The position numbers were made by a program, and so were the translations under genes. A DNA stretch of 64,000 nucleotides, taken from Burkholderiales bacterium (GTDB lineage: Bacteria > Pseudomonadota > Gammaproteobacteria > Burkholderiales > Burkholderiaceae_C). The notes beneath the pieces were generated by a model that made no database searches, was not told the origin of the DNA, and saw only the letters and a list, made by a program, of their open reading frames with translations. The stretch's first letter is position 1; each line of letters opens with the position of its first letter. Shown here piece by piece: positions 45,829 through 54,288 of this stretch. The stretch covers positions 124,001-188,000 of the forward strand of contig JAJUGJ010000004.1 of assembly GCA_029268225.1 (NCBI GenBank), given 5' to 3'.

Positions 45829-46737
45829 TCAGTGCGAACGGATCATGGTGCCGTAAGCCTGCTCGGTGAGGATCTCGAGCAGCATGGCATGCGGTACGCG
45901 GCTATCAACGATGTGCACGGCGTTGACGCCGCTCTTGGCCGCATCCAGCGCGCCGGCGATCTTGGGCAGCATGCCCCCGCTGATGGTGCCATCGGCCACC
46001 AACTCGTCAATGCGGCGGGCGGTCAGGTCGGTCAGCAGATTGCCTTCCTTGTCGAGCACGCCCTTGATGTTGGTCAGCAGCATGAGCTTTTCGGCCTTGA
46101 GGATCTCGGCCAACTTCGACGCGACCAGATCCGCGTTGATGTTGTAGCTCTCGTTCTGTGCACCAAAGCCGATGGGGCTGATGACGGGGATGAACTGATC
46201 GTCCTGCAGGGCCTTGACCACGCTGGGATCGATGGCTTCGATCTCGCCCACCTGCCCCACATCGTGCTCCTTGGTGGCGTCTTCCAGGTCCACCAGCTTG
46301 AGCTTGCGCGCGCGGATCATGCCGCCATCGCGACCGGTCAGGCCCACGGCCTTGCCGCCGGCGGCGTTGATCAGGCCCACGATGTCTTGCTGCACCTCAC
46401 CGGCCAGCACCCACTCGACCACCTCCATGGTTTCTTCGTCGGTGACGCGCATGCCCTGGATGAACTGGCCCTTCTTGCCGATCTTGTTGAGCGCGGCATC
46501 GATCTGGGGACCACCGCCGTGCACCACCACCGGGTTGAGGCCCACCAGTTTGAGCAGCACCACGTCTTCGGCAAAGTCGGCCTGCAGGGCCGGGTCGGTC
46601 ATGGCGTTGCCGCCGTACTTGATGACGATGGTCTTGCCGTGGAACTTGCGGATGTAGGGCAAGGCCTGCGCCAGGATCTCCGCCTTGTCACGGGGAGCGA
46701 TGTGGGCAACGAGGTCGGGCTGGGCAGAGTTGGGCAT
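45829..46737 (-). CDS. argB: Acetylglutamate kinase
   Basis: Second step of arginine synthesis, phosphorylating N-acetylglutamate. The 302-residue amino-acid kinase fold shows [69 protein letters not shown] and [25 protein letters not shown]. The basic N-terminal [23 protein letters not shown] helix is typical of arginine-sensitive forms. The start MPNSAQPD at 46737 fits the family. It heads the argB-GT39-HAD-slmA run. Confidence 0.97.
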   Translation of the reverse strand: MPNSAQPDLVAHIAPRDKAEILAQALPYIRKFHGKTIVIKYGGNAMTDPALQADFAEDVVLLKLVGLNPVVVHGGGPQIDAALNKIGKKGQFIQGMRVTDEETMEVVEWVLAGEVQQDIVGLINAAGGKAVGLTGRDGGMIRARKLKLVDLEDATKEHDVGQVGEIEAIDPSVVKALQDDQFIPVISPIGFGAQNESYNINADLVASKLAEILKAEKLMLLTNIKGVLDKEGNLLTDLTARRIDELVADGTISGGMLPKIAGALDAAKSGVNAVHIVDSRVPHAMLLEILTEQAYGTMIRSH

Positions 46738-46849
46738 GGCGTGCGCGCAGAGAGGTGGGAGTGAGAGGAAAACCAAGGCAACATTCTAGAAGCCTGCGGG
46801 CCTGCCGGGGGCGAACAGGTCAACCCGAACGTGGCTCACACGTTTATCG

Positions 46850-46880
46850 GATACTGTCACCCTTGTTTGTGACAGAGGAG
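46850..46880 (+). promoter_or_regulatory. Inverted repeat and promoter-like -10 before the CusF-like gene
   Basis: GATACT (46850-46855) overlaps TGTCAC-8 nt-GTGACA (46855-46860 / 46869-46874), a perfect 6-bp inverted repeat placed just before the GAGGAG ribosome-binding site. It could be an operator or a 5'-UTR hairpin; no regulator is assigned. Confidence 0.4.
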
Positions 46881-46887
46881 CACCCCC

Positions 46888-47181
46888 GTGAAGCACACCC
46901 TGACCCGCACCTTCGGCGGTCTGATGCTCGGCCTGGGCATGGCCCTGAGCGTTCAGGCGCAGCCCGTGGATGGCGAAGTCAAGAAGATCGACGTGGATGC
47001 CGGCAAGATCACCCTCAAGCACGGCCCGATTCAGAACCTCGACATCCCGGCCATGCAGATGGCGTTCCGGGTGGTCAACCCTGCTTGGCTGCAGAAGCTG
47101 CAGGTGGGTGACAAGGTGAGCTTCGAGGCTGACAAGGTGGGAGGACAGTTCACGGTCACCGCCATCGAGGTGCGCAAGTAA
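46888..47181 (+). CDS. CusF-like periplasmic copper-binding protein
   Basis: A 97-residue exported protein starting with GTG at 46888 after GAGGAG. The signal peptide ends at SVQA before QPVDGEVKKID. The beta-barrel core VDAGKITLKHGPIQNLDIPAMQMAFRV (in parts) aligns with CusF: the His (LKHGPI) and two Met (PAMQM) copper ligands are kept, while the Trp that caps Cu(I) in CusF is Ile here. No CusCBA or CopA gene is nearby. A role in copper or silver binding in the periplasm is likely. Confidence 0.85.
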   Translation: MKHTLTRTFGGLMLGLGMALSVQAQPVDGEVKKIDVDAGKITLKHGPIQNLDIPAMQMAFRVVNPAWLQKLQVGDKVSFEADKVGGQFTVTAIEVRK

Positions 47182-47212
47182 GGCAAGTAAGCACGGCTGA
47201 CCGGCCGGACGC

Positions 47213-47716
47213 TCAGAACACCCAGACCAAGGCGCCGGTCATCGTGACGTAGCGGGCCAGTTTGCCCACGGCCATGTAGGCGACACAAGGCCAGAAGGGC
47301 AGCCGCAGCCAGCCGGCCACGGCACACAGCGGGTCGCCCACCACGGGCAGCCACGACAAGAGGCAGGCCTTGGGACCGAAACGTGCCAGCCACGCCAGTG
47401 CCTGGCCGTGGCCACGGCCCTGGGGCGGATGCCCGGCCGGGTGTGCCTGTTGCCAGTGCTCCACGGTGCGATGCGCCCCGGCCCCCATCCACCACGAGAT
47501 GGCCCCACCGAGGGTGTTGCCCATGGTGGCCACCAGCACGGCGGGCCAGAACAACTCGGGCTGGGCTTGCACCAAGGCAAACACAGCAGGCTCCGAGCCC
47601 ATGGGCAGCAAGGTGGCCGAGAGTGTGGCCACCAGGAACACGGCCGGCAAGCCGACCGACGGCAGCGCCAACCAGGCCAGGGTGCTGGCGATGAAAGAGG
47701 GCATCCAACTTTCCAT
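47213..47716 (-). CDS. YqaA-type DedA-family membrane protein
   Basis: A 167-residue protein with 4-5 hydrophobic segments. VATMGNTLGGAISWWMGAGAHR is the SNARE-associated/DedA glycine-rich motif, and WLARFGPKACLLSWLPVVGDPLCAVAGWLRLPFW (in parts) matches YqaA. DedA-family proteins are lipid scramblases or transporters of undecaprenyl phosphate or phospholipids; the role of YqaA itself is unclear. It converges with the CusF-like gene; an OmpW gene follows its start region on the same strand. Confidence 0.87.
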   Translation of the reverse strand: MESWMPSFIASTLAWLALPSVGLPAVFLVATLSATLLPMGSEPAVFALVQAQPELFWPAVLVATMGNTLGGAISWWMGAGAHRTVEHWQQAHPAGHPPQGRGHGQALAWLARFGPKACLLSWLPVVGDPLCAVAGWLRLPFWPCVAYMAVGKLARYVTMTGALVWVF

Positions 47717-47740
47717 GGCCGTGATTGTGGCCCGGGAATG

Positions 47741-47764
47741 AAAAAGCCCCTGCAAGCAGGGGCT
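47741..47764 (-). terminator. Intrinsic terminator after the first OmpW gene
   Basis: Minus-strand stem AGCCCCTGC with GCAGGGGCT (47764-47745), followed by TTTTT at 47745-47741. It lies 26 bp after the OmpW stop at 47790. Confidence 0.85.
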
Positions 47765-47789
47765 GATCGGAGTCGCGTTGCCGAGGAAC

Positions 47790-48554
47790 TCAGTAGCTGT
47801 ACGCCACCACCGCGGTGAACACCGAGGGATGGAAACGGTAAGTGGCCTTCTGCGCGCTTTGATCGGTGTAGGTGCTCAAGCGATGCTTGACGGCCGCCGT
47901 CATCCAGCTGGCCTGCAGCGACCAGTTCTGGTCAAGCTGATAGGTGAGCCCGGTCTGGAACGCCAGCCCCGTGGAATCGGAGAGCTTCACGCGCACCACG
48001 CCATCGTGGTAGAGCTCGTTGCCCACCGCTGTGGTCGAGGACTTGAAGGTGGTGTGGTTGACGCCCACCCCCACCCAGGGACGCAGAACGCTGGTCTTGT
48101 CACCGAACTTGTAGTTCAGGAACAGCGTCGGGGCCCATTGGCGAACCCCAGCGACGACGAGGCCATCGTTGGCGGCCAGCTTGGCCTGCACACCTGCGAC
48201 ATAGGGCCCCGGGCCGGTCAGCACGGGGTCCTTCAGGCGCAACTTGACATCGTGCTTGGGCGGGTAGCCCAGACGCAACTCGACCGCCCATTGCTCATTG
48301 AGCGCGCGCTCGATGCTGAACATCAAGGTGTCTTGTCGCTGCACCTCCAGTTGCACCCCGCTCGACACACCCACCGTGCCAATCACCTGCTGCACCTGCG
48401 GGTTGTACACCGGCAAAGTGCCCTTCAGATCAGAGCTGGTGGCGCGTGGATCGATGGTGCCCACACCCAGCTTGATGGTGTAGCCCGACTGAGCCAAGGC
48501 AGAACTGGCCACCAGGGTGGCAGCCAGGGAAAGCGTCACAGGGAGAAACTTCAT
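47790..48554 (-). CDS. OmpW-family outer-membrane protein, copy 1
   Basis: A 254-residue 8-stranded beta-barrel. Signal peptide MKFLPVTLSLAATLVASSALA before QSGYTIKLGVGTIDP. Typical OmpW parts: NEQWAVELRLGYPPKHDVKL, FLNYKFGDKTSVLRPWVGVGVNHTTF. The C-terminus ends VVAYSY, with Tyr in place of Phe. OmpW barrels pass small hydrophobic molecules and respond to stress or oxygen. It lies 120 bp downstream of a paralogue. Confidence 0.93.
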   Translation of the reverse strand: MKFLPVTLSLAATLVASSALAQSGYTIKLGVGTIDPRATSSDLKGTLPVYNPQVQQVIGTVGVSSGVQLEVQRQDTLMFSIERALNEQWAVELRLGYPPKHDVKLRLKDPVLTGPGPYVAGVQAKLAANDGLVVAGVRQWAPTLFLNYKFGDKTSVLRPWVGVGVNHTTFKSSTTAVGNELYHDGVVRVKLSDSTGLAFQTGLTYQLDQNWSLQASWMTAAVKHRLSTYTDQSAQKATYRFHPSVFTAVVAYSY

Positions 48555-48674
48555 GAGAGGCGCGAAAAATGTCAGAACAATTCAGTGAATCTGACATTTT
48601 ATTTGCAACGATTGCATTTCAAATGCAACCAACTCGCATCGCCATGAAAAATGACCGCCTCTGATTGAGAAGGT

Positions 48675-49475
48675 TCAGAACTTGCGGCCCACGGTGAGCA
48701 TCCAGATCGATGGGTTGAACTTGTACTTGCCGTACTGCGTGGCGCCCGACGCCGTCTGGATCTCGATCTTGTTGGCGACTTGCGCCGTGGCATAGCTCGC
48801 GTTGATGAGCCAGGTGTCATCAATGTGGTAGCTGATCCCTGCCTGCAGCGCCAGCCCCCAAGAATCGGACACCTTGGTTTTCACCTTGCCATCGTTGTAG
48901 AACGCTTCGCCTGCGGCGCTCGGGTCGGGTTTGACGTGGGTGAAGTTGACACCCACACCGACATAGGGACGCCAGGTGCTCTGTGCGGAGCCAAACTTGT
49001 AGTTGATGAAAGCGGTGGGGGCGAACTGCGTGAGCGACGAGACCACCTTCCCGTCATACGAGGCGATGTGCTTGGACGCGATCACGCTGTAGTTGCTGAC
49101 CCCATCGGGCAGCGGGCCCTCCGGATTCAGGGTGGAGAGTTGCTTGATGCGCGCATTGTTCATGCGCATTTTCACATCGTGCCGAGGCGGGAAGCCCAGC
49201 AAGACCTCGGCCTCCCAGTTGTCTGTGAAGCTGCGGGCGATGCTGAAGATGAAGGCGGTCTGAGGCTGCACTTCCAGCTGAATCCCCGCATCCACCGGTT
49301 TGGTGATGGTGAAAGGCACCCCTTCGACGTTGAGCGTCATGGTGCCGGTCAGGTCATCGCTGGTCGCATTCGGGTTGATGTAGGCCGCCCCCACCTTGAC
49401 GGTGTACTGCTGGGCGCTGGCAGCACCGGCCAGCAAGGTGGCCGCCAGGGCCAGAGACAAGTGCATCGGCTTCAT
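48675..49475 (-). CDS. OmpW-family outer-membrane protein, copy 2
   Basis: A 266-residue OmpW homologue. Signal peptide MKPMHLSLALAATLLAGA, mature start QQYTVKVGAAYINPNATSDDL. NWEAEVLLGFPPRHDVKMRM and FINYKFGSAQSTWRPYVGVGVNFTHV parallel copy 1. The C-terminal MLTVGRKF ends in Phe. The start ATG at 49475 follows AGAAGCCTG. Copies 1 and 2 share about the same architecture and arose by duplication, with diverged loops. The 280-bp upstream gap also contains the dusB promoter region reading the other way. Confidence 0.94.
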   Translation of the reverse strand: MKPMHLSLALAATLLAGAASAQQYTVKVGAAYINPNATSDDLTGTMTLNVEGVPFTITKPVDAGIQLEVQPQTAFIFSIARSFTDNWEAEVLLGFPPRHDVKMRMNNARIKQLSTLNPEGPLPDGVSNYSVIASKHIASYDGKVVSSLTQFAPTAFINYKFGSAQSTWRPYVGVGVNFTHVKPDPSAAGEAFYNDGKVKTKVSDSWGLALQAGISYHIDDTWLINASYATAQVANKIEIQTASGATQYGKYKFNPSIWMLTVGRKF

Positions 49476-49684
49476 CAGGCTTCTCCAAGGTTCAACAAAG
49501 TGGTGAAAGCGGCTCGCTTGCCGCATAGGGCAGACGCTTCCATCCTACGAAGCACTTGACGCTTAATGCCGGGTGTTTACGCTTACGTCACTCATCAGGT
49601 TTTCCCCATGCCGCCGCCGCTCGATGGCATGGGTTTTCCGTGTGCGGCGCTCGAAAAAGGGTGCGCACCTGCTTCGAGGCGGGC

Positions 49685-49738
49685 TATACTCTGCCTCCTT
49701 TTTAAGCAGCCCTGATCGCTCAGTCGGTCGGGGCTTTG
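49685..49738 (+). promoter_or_regulatory. dusB-fis promoter and leader hairpin
   Basis: TATACT at 49685-49690 is a good -10. The transcript would begin with CTCC TTTTT and then a hairpin AGCCCTGATCG (49708-49718) with CGGTCGGGGCT (49725-49735), followed by TTTGCCTCTTT. The hairpin plus imperfect T-run 18 nt before the dusB ATG could be an attenuator or just a structured leader. Confidence 0.5.
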
Positions 49739-49755
49739 CCTCTTTCAGAGCCCGC

Positions 49756-50850
49756 ATGAACGCCCCCCACCCCACCCTCAGCGCCCTGGCGGTTGGTAAC
49801 GTCACGTTGCCGAATCGCCTGTTCGTGGCGCCCATGGCCGGGGTGACGGACCGCCCGTTCCGCCAGCTGTGCAAAAGCCTGGGCGCGGGCTACGCGGTCA
49901 GCGAAATGGTGACGTCGCGCAAGGACCTGTGGCACACGCTCAAGACCTCGCGCCGCGCCAACCACGACGGTGAAACCCGCCCGATCGCCGTGCAGATTGC
50001 CGGCACCGACGCGGCCATGATGGCCGAGGCCGCCGCCTACAACATCGACCGCGGCGCGCAAATCATCGACATCAACATGGGCTGCCCGGCCAAGAAGGTG
50101 TGCAACAAATGGGCGGGCTCGGCCTTGATGCAGGACGAGCCGCTGGCCTTGCAGATCGTGGAAGCGGTCGTGGCCGCCTGCGCGCCGCACAACGTTCCGG
50201 TGACACTGAAGATGCGCACCGGCTGGAGCCAGCAGCACAAGAACGCCGAACGCATTGCCCGCGCCGCCGAGCAGGCCGGTGTGGCCATGCTGACCGTGCA
50301 CGGTCGCACCCGCGAGCAGGGCTACAAAGGTCAGGCCGAGTACGACACGATCGCCGCCGTCAAAGCCGCGGTGAGCGTGCCAGTGGTGGCCAATGGCGAC
50401 ATCACCACACCCGAGAAGGCGCTGGCCGTGCTGCAGCACACCGGTGCCGACGCGATCATGATCGGCCGCGCCGCGCAAGGCCGCCCCTGGATTTTTGGCG
50501 ACATCGCCCACTACCTGGCCACCGGCACGCACCGCGCCGCGCCGCTGACGCAGCAGGTCAAGCAGTGGCTGCTGGCCCACCTCGACGACCACTACGGCCT
50601 GTACGGCGAGTTCGCCGGCGTGCGCACCGCCCGCAAGCACATCGGCTGGGCCGTGCGCGCCCTGCCCGGTGGCGAGGACTTTCGCACCCGCATGAATGCG
50701 CTCGACAGCTGCGCCGCGCAGGTGCAGGCCGTGGCCGACTATTTTGATGAACTCAGCCTCGACCACGATCGCCTGCCCGCTGGGTCCGTGGACGTGAGCG
50801 AGGACGACGACGCGCAGGAGGCCAGGGAGGCCGCCTGCACAGCGAATTGA
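49756..50850 (+). CDS. dusB: tRNA-dihydrouridine synthase B
   Basis: FMN enzyme reducing uridine to dihydrouridine in tRNA D-loops. The 364-residue protein has FVAPMAGVTDRPFRQLCK, the active-site NMGCPAKKVCNKWAGSALM with the catalytic Cys, MLTVHGRTREQGYKG and GADAIMIGRAAQGRPWIFGDI. The start is the ATG at 49756; the upstream in-frame part covers the promoter. It overlaps the region of the fis start by sharing its TGA-ATG neighbourhood (6 bp apart), the conserved dusB-fis operon of proteobacteria. Confidence 0.96.
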   Translation: MNAPHPTLSALAVGNVTLPNRLFVAPMAGVTDRPFRQLCKSLGAGYAVSEMVTSRKDLWHTLKTSRRANHDGETRPIAVQIAGTDAAMMAEAAAYNIDRGAQIIDINMGCPAKKVCNKWAGSALMQDEPLALQIVEAVVAACAPHNVPVTLKMRTGWSQQHKNAERIARAAEQAGVAMLTVHGRTREQGYKGQAEYDTIAAVKAAVSVPVVANGDITTPEKALAVLQHTGADAIMIGRAAQGRPWIFGDIAHYLATGTHRAAPLTQQVKQWLLAHLDDHYGLYGEFAGVRTARKHIGWAVRALPGGEDFRTRMNALDSCAAQVQAVADYFDELSLDHDRLPAGSVDVSEDDDAQEAREAACTAN

Positions 50851-50855
50851 TTGAT

Positions 50856-51092
50856 ATGAGCAAGAAGAACATCCAAGACTGCATCAAGGACAACCTGGAA
50901 GGCTACTTCCACGACCTGCGTGGCGCCGAGCCGCACGCCGTGTACGACATGGTCGTCAATGCGGTGGAGCGCCCGATGCTGGAGGTGGTGATGCAACGTG
51001 CCGAGGGCAACCAGTCCAAGGCGGCCGACTGGCTGGGCATCAACCGCAACACCCTGCGTCGCAAGCTCCTGGAGCACAAGCTCATCAAGTGA
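50856..51092 (+). CDS. fis: DNA-binding protein Fis
   Basis: A 78-residue nucleoid protein, shorter at the N-terminus than E. coli Fis (98), as is usual in betaproteobacteria. NLEGYFHDLRGAEPHAVYDMVVNAVERPMLEVVMQRAEGN forms the dimer helices, and QSKAADWLGINRNTLRRKLLEH the HTH (both in parts). The ATG at 50856 was preferred over the TTG at 50847. It is cotranscribed with dusB and probably purH, 45 bp downstream. Confidence 0.95.
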   Translation: MSKKNIQDCIKDNLEGYFHDLRGAEPHAVYDMVVNAVERPMLEVVMQRAEGNQSKAADWLGINRNTLRRKLLEHKLIK

Positions 51093-51137
51093 CCCTGTTT
51101 TTGCATCCCCACGATCTTTGAACTGAAGGAAGACCCC

Positions 51138-52727
51138 ATGGCCTTGACCGCCTTGCTGTCCGTGTCCGACAAGACCGGCATCGTTGAATTTGCCCAGGCG
51201 CTGAACGCCCAGGGCGTGCGCCTGCTGTCCACCGGCGGCACCGCCAAGCTGCTGGCCGAAAAGGGCCTGCCCGTGACCGAGGTGTCGGAAATCACCGGCT
51301 TCCCTGAAATGCTGGACGGCCGCGTCAAGACGCTGCACCCGCGCGTGCACGGTGGCATCCTGGCCCGCCGCGACCTGCCCGAGCACATGGCCGCGCTGAA
51401 GGAACACGGCATCGACACCATCGACATGCTGGTGGTCAACCTCTACCCCTTCGCCCAGGCCACCGCCAAGGCCGACTGCACGCTGGAAAACGCCATCGAG
51501 AACATCGACATCGGCGGCCCGACCATGCTGCGCGCGGCTGCCAAGAACTGGCAGGACGTGGCCGTGATCATCGACCCGGTCGACTACGAGCAGGTGCTGT
51601 CGGAGATGAAGGCCGACGGTATCACCCGCTCGACCAAGTTCATGCTGGCCAAGAAGGTGTTCGCCCACACCGCCGCCTACGACGGCATGATCACCAACTA
51701 CCTGACCTCGCTGGAAGCCGGTGCCGAGCTGGCCACCGAAGCCGTGCCCGCCAAGGCTGAGTACCCCGCCGTCTACAACCTGCAACTGCACAAGGTGCAA
51801 GGCATGCGTTACGGCGAGAACCCGCACCAGTCGGCCGCGTTCTACCGTGAAGCCGCTCCCGTGGTCAGCACCCTGGCCAACTGGACGCAGATTCAGGGCA
51901 AGGAGCTGTCCTTCAACAACATCGCCGACGCCGATGCCGCGTGGGAATGCGTGAAGGCCTTTGAAGCCCCGGCTTGCGTGATCATCAAACACGCCAACCC
52001 CTGCGGCGTGGCCGTGGGCGCCGGCCCGCTGCAGGCCTACACCCAGGCTTTGAAGACCGACCCGACCAGCGCGTTTGGCGGCATCATGGCCTTCAACCGT
52101 GTGGTGGACGTGGACGTGATCGACGCCATCAACGCCAACAAGCAGTTCGTGGAAGTGGTGATCGCACCGAAGTTCACCGATGCCGCGCGAGCTGCCTATG
52201 CCTCCAAGCAGAACGTGCGCCTGCTGGAAGTGCCGCTCCATGATGACACCCGCAAGCTGGGCAACGCCCTGGACTTCAAGCGCGTGGGTGGCGGCATGCT
52301 GCTGCAGTCAAGCGACAACATCGACATCGTGGGCGACATCAAGGTCGTGACCAAGCTGCAGCCCACCGAGCAACAGATGAAGGACATGCTGTTCGCCTGG
52401 ACCGTGGCCCGCTTCGTCAAGAGCAACGCCATCGTGTTCTGCAAGGACGGCATGACCATGGGCGTGGGTGCCGGCCAGATGAGCCGTCTGGACTCCGCTC
52501 GCATCGCCTCGATCAAGGCCCAGCACGCGGGTCTGAGCCTGCAAGGCACCGCCGTGGCGTCGGACGCGTTCTTCCCGTTCCGCGACGGCCTGGATGTGGT
52601 GGTCGATGCGGGCGCGACCTGCGTGATCCATCCGGGTGGTTCGATGCGCGACGATGAAGTCATCGCAGCGGCCGACGAGCGTGGCATCGCCATGGTCTTC
52701 ACCGGCACGCGTCACTTCCGTCACTGA
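51138..52727 (+). CDS. purH: Bifunctional AICAR transformylase / IMP cyclohydrolase
   Basis: Final two steps of IMP synthesis. The N-terminal IMP cyclohydrolase domain (residues ~1-190) has [30 protein letters not shown] and [21 protein letters not shown]; the C-terminal transformylase domain has [39 protein letters not shown] and the ending [24 protein letters not shown] (in parts), with the catalytic Lys-His of KHANPCG. The 529-residue length is normal. AAGGAAGACCCC precedes the ATG. A UUCG-loop terminator follows. Confidence 0.98.
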   Translation: MALTALLSVSDKTGIVEFAQALNAQGVRLLSTGGTAKLLAEKGLPVTEVSEITGFPEMLDGRVKTLHPRVHGGILARRDLPEHMAALKEHGIDTIDMLVVNLYPFAQATAKADCTLENAIENIDIGGPTMLRAAAKNWQDVAVIIDPVDYEQVLSEMKADGITRSTKFMLAKKVFAHTAAYDGMITNYLTSLEAGAELATEAVPAKAEYPAVYNLQLHKVQGMRYGENPHQSAAFYREAAPVVSTLANWTQIQGKELSFNNIADADAAWECVKAFEAPACVIIKHANPCGVAVGAGPLQAYTQALKTDPTSAFGGIMAFNRVVDVDVIDAINANKQFVEVVIAPKFTDAARAAYASKQNVRLLEVPLHDDTRKLGNALDFKRVGGGMLLQSSDNIDIVGDIKVVTKLQPTEQQMKDMLFAWTVARFVKSNAIVFCKDGMTMGVGAGQMSRLDSARIASIKAQHAGLSLQGTAVASDAFFPFRDGLDVVVDAGATCVIHPGGSMRDDEVIAAADERGIAMVFTGTRHFRH

Positions 52728-52775
52728 TCGCTCTCGGATCGGCGTGGGCCGCAGGCCTGCGCCGTCAGCTGAGCC

Positions 52776-52797
52776 AAGGCCCTTCGGGGCCTTTTTT
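52776..52797 (+). terminator. Intrinsic terminator after purH
   Basis: Stem AAGGCCC (52776-52782), TTCG tetraloop, GGGCCTT (52787-52793), T run to 52797. Confidence 0.9.
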
Positions 52798-52845
52798 CAT
52801 GCGGCCCGCACAATGTGGCCTGAGGCTGGGATCAGGGATCAGACC

Positions 52846-54237
52846 TCAGGCGGGCAGACTGAAGAAGAAGCTGGCGCCATCACCTGGGCGCCCTTCAGCC
52901 CAGCAGGTGCCGCCGTGGCGTTCGACGATGCGCCGCACGATCGTCAGCCCAATGCCGCTGCCCTCCACCTCCGGGCCGTGCAAGCGCTTGAAGGGCTGAA
53001 AAAGTTGCTGCGCCTGCTCGGGGCGGAAACCTGGCCCGTTGTCGCGGACTTCCACCTGAATCGAGCCTGAGCCCACATCGGAACGGACCCGCACCTCGGG
53101 GCGTGCACGCCCCCCCACGAACTTGATGGCGTTGCCCACCAGGTTGACGAACACCTGCTGCAGCAACACCACGTCCACCCGCGCCCTCGGCAACGGATCG
53201 GCCTGGACACAGGCAACGACCTCGGCACCGTGACTGAGGCGCAGCGTGTCGAGTGCCTGCTCCAGCACCGCACGCAGCTCGGTGTCCTGACGGTCCAGCT
53301 GAACATGCGTGACCCTGGCCAGCAGGAGCAACTGGCTCACCAGTTGACCCAGTCGATCCGACTCGCGCTGGATGACTTCCAGGTAATTCAGCACGCGCTC
53401 GTGGTCGCCCTCTTTCAGGCGCTGAATGCAGATCTCCGTCAGCCCCCGCACACCACCCAAGGGGCCCCGCAGGTCGTGCGACACCATGCGGTTGAAGGAC
53501 TCCAGATCGCTGACGATCTCCTCCAACTCAGCGGTGCGGTCTTTCACGCGCACTTCCAGCGACGCATTGGCCTCCCTCAGCGACGCCTCGGCCTGGCGGC
53601 GTCTGGCGATCTCCCGCTCCAACTCCAGGCGCAGCCGCCCCATCGAGGCCATCAACACGCCCAGGCCCACCACGGCCGTGCCCATGACGCCCCAGGCTCG
53701 CAGGCCCCTCATGTGAGGGTCCACCAGCAGAGGCCCGACGCCCAACACCAACACCGGGTGCAACAAGAAGACGGCCGCCGCCAGCACATAGGCGCCGCCT
53801 GCAAACGACCGCATGCGGCCCACACACAAGAAGGCGAGGTAGGCGAACATCACGCCCGAGGCCCACGGCCCGGCCATGGCTCGCAGGCCCAGGCCCTCCA
53901 TCAGCCAACGCAGACCGAACCACACCCCGACCCCACCGGCCAGCCAGATCCAGGGGGCACGCACGGACTGCCCGAGATAAGCCCGCACCCCCACATACAA
54001 AGCCGCCAGGTTCAAGGCGGCGAGACCGGCCGCCACCATCGGCCATGCCGGCTGCACCGAGAGCGTCGACGCGGAGCCGATTGCCCGCAAGATCGTCATC
54101 GCCATGGCCAAGCCAAACCACTTCAGCCCCCAGGTAGGGCGCAGCCGGTCCCCCACCATGAAGCTGATGGTCAACACGATCAAAAAGCCACTGATGGCCA
54201 GCAGCGCTCCTGCCGTGGCATCGCCCATGAATGTCAT
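52846..54237 (-). CDS. Membrane-bound sensor histidine kinase, orphan
   Basis: A 463-residue protein. Residues ~10-210 form about seven membrane helices without a periplasmic loop domain, followed by a coiled coil (RLELEREIARRRQAEASLRE). The HisKA H-box is FNRMVSHDLRGPLGGVRGL, and the ATPase domain has VNLVGNAIKFVGG (N box), VRDNGPGFRPEQAQQLFQPFKRL (G1/F, in part) and GSGIGLTIVRRIVERHGG (G2). The sensed signal is unknown. No response regulator gene is adjacent. The ATG at 54237 has the AGGAGTGTG site. It converges with the purH terminator. Confidence 0.9.
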   Translation of the reverse strand: MTFMGDATAGALLAISGFLIVLTISFMVGDRLRPTWGLKWFGLAMAMTILRAIGSASTLSVQPAWPMVAAGLAALNLAALYVGVRAYLGQSVRAPWIWLAGGVGVWFGLRWLMEGLGLRAMAGPWASGVMFAYLAFLCVGRMRSFAGGAYVLAAAVFLLHPVLVLGVGPLLVDPHMRGLRAWGVMGTAVVGLGVLMASMGRLRLELEREIARRRQAEASLREANASLEVRVKDRTAELEEIVSDLESFNRMVSHDLRGPLGGVRGLTEICIQRLKEGDHERVLNYLEVIQRESDRLGQLVSQLLLLARVTHVQLDRQDTELRAVLEQALDTLRLSHGAEVVACVQADPLPRARVDVVLLQQVFVNLVGNAIKFVGGRARPEVRVRSDVGSGSIQVEVRDNGPGFRPEQAQQLFQPFKRLHGPEVEGSGIGLTIVRRIVERHGGTCWAEGRPGDGASFFFSLPA

Positions 54238-54288
54238 CGTCACACTCCTGTCTTGCACCCATTACGCAGGCTCCTCACCTCGCATCCC

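Noticed and set aside
44986-46764. 592-residue frame on the plus strand opposite the glycosyltransferase gene and argB
   Set aside because: Antisense to a glycosyltransferase gene and argB; no recognisable domain.
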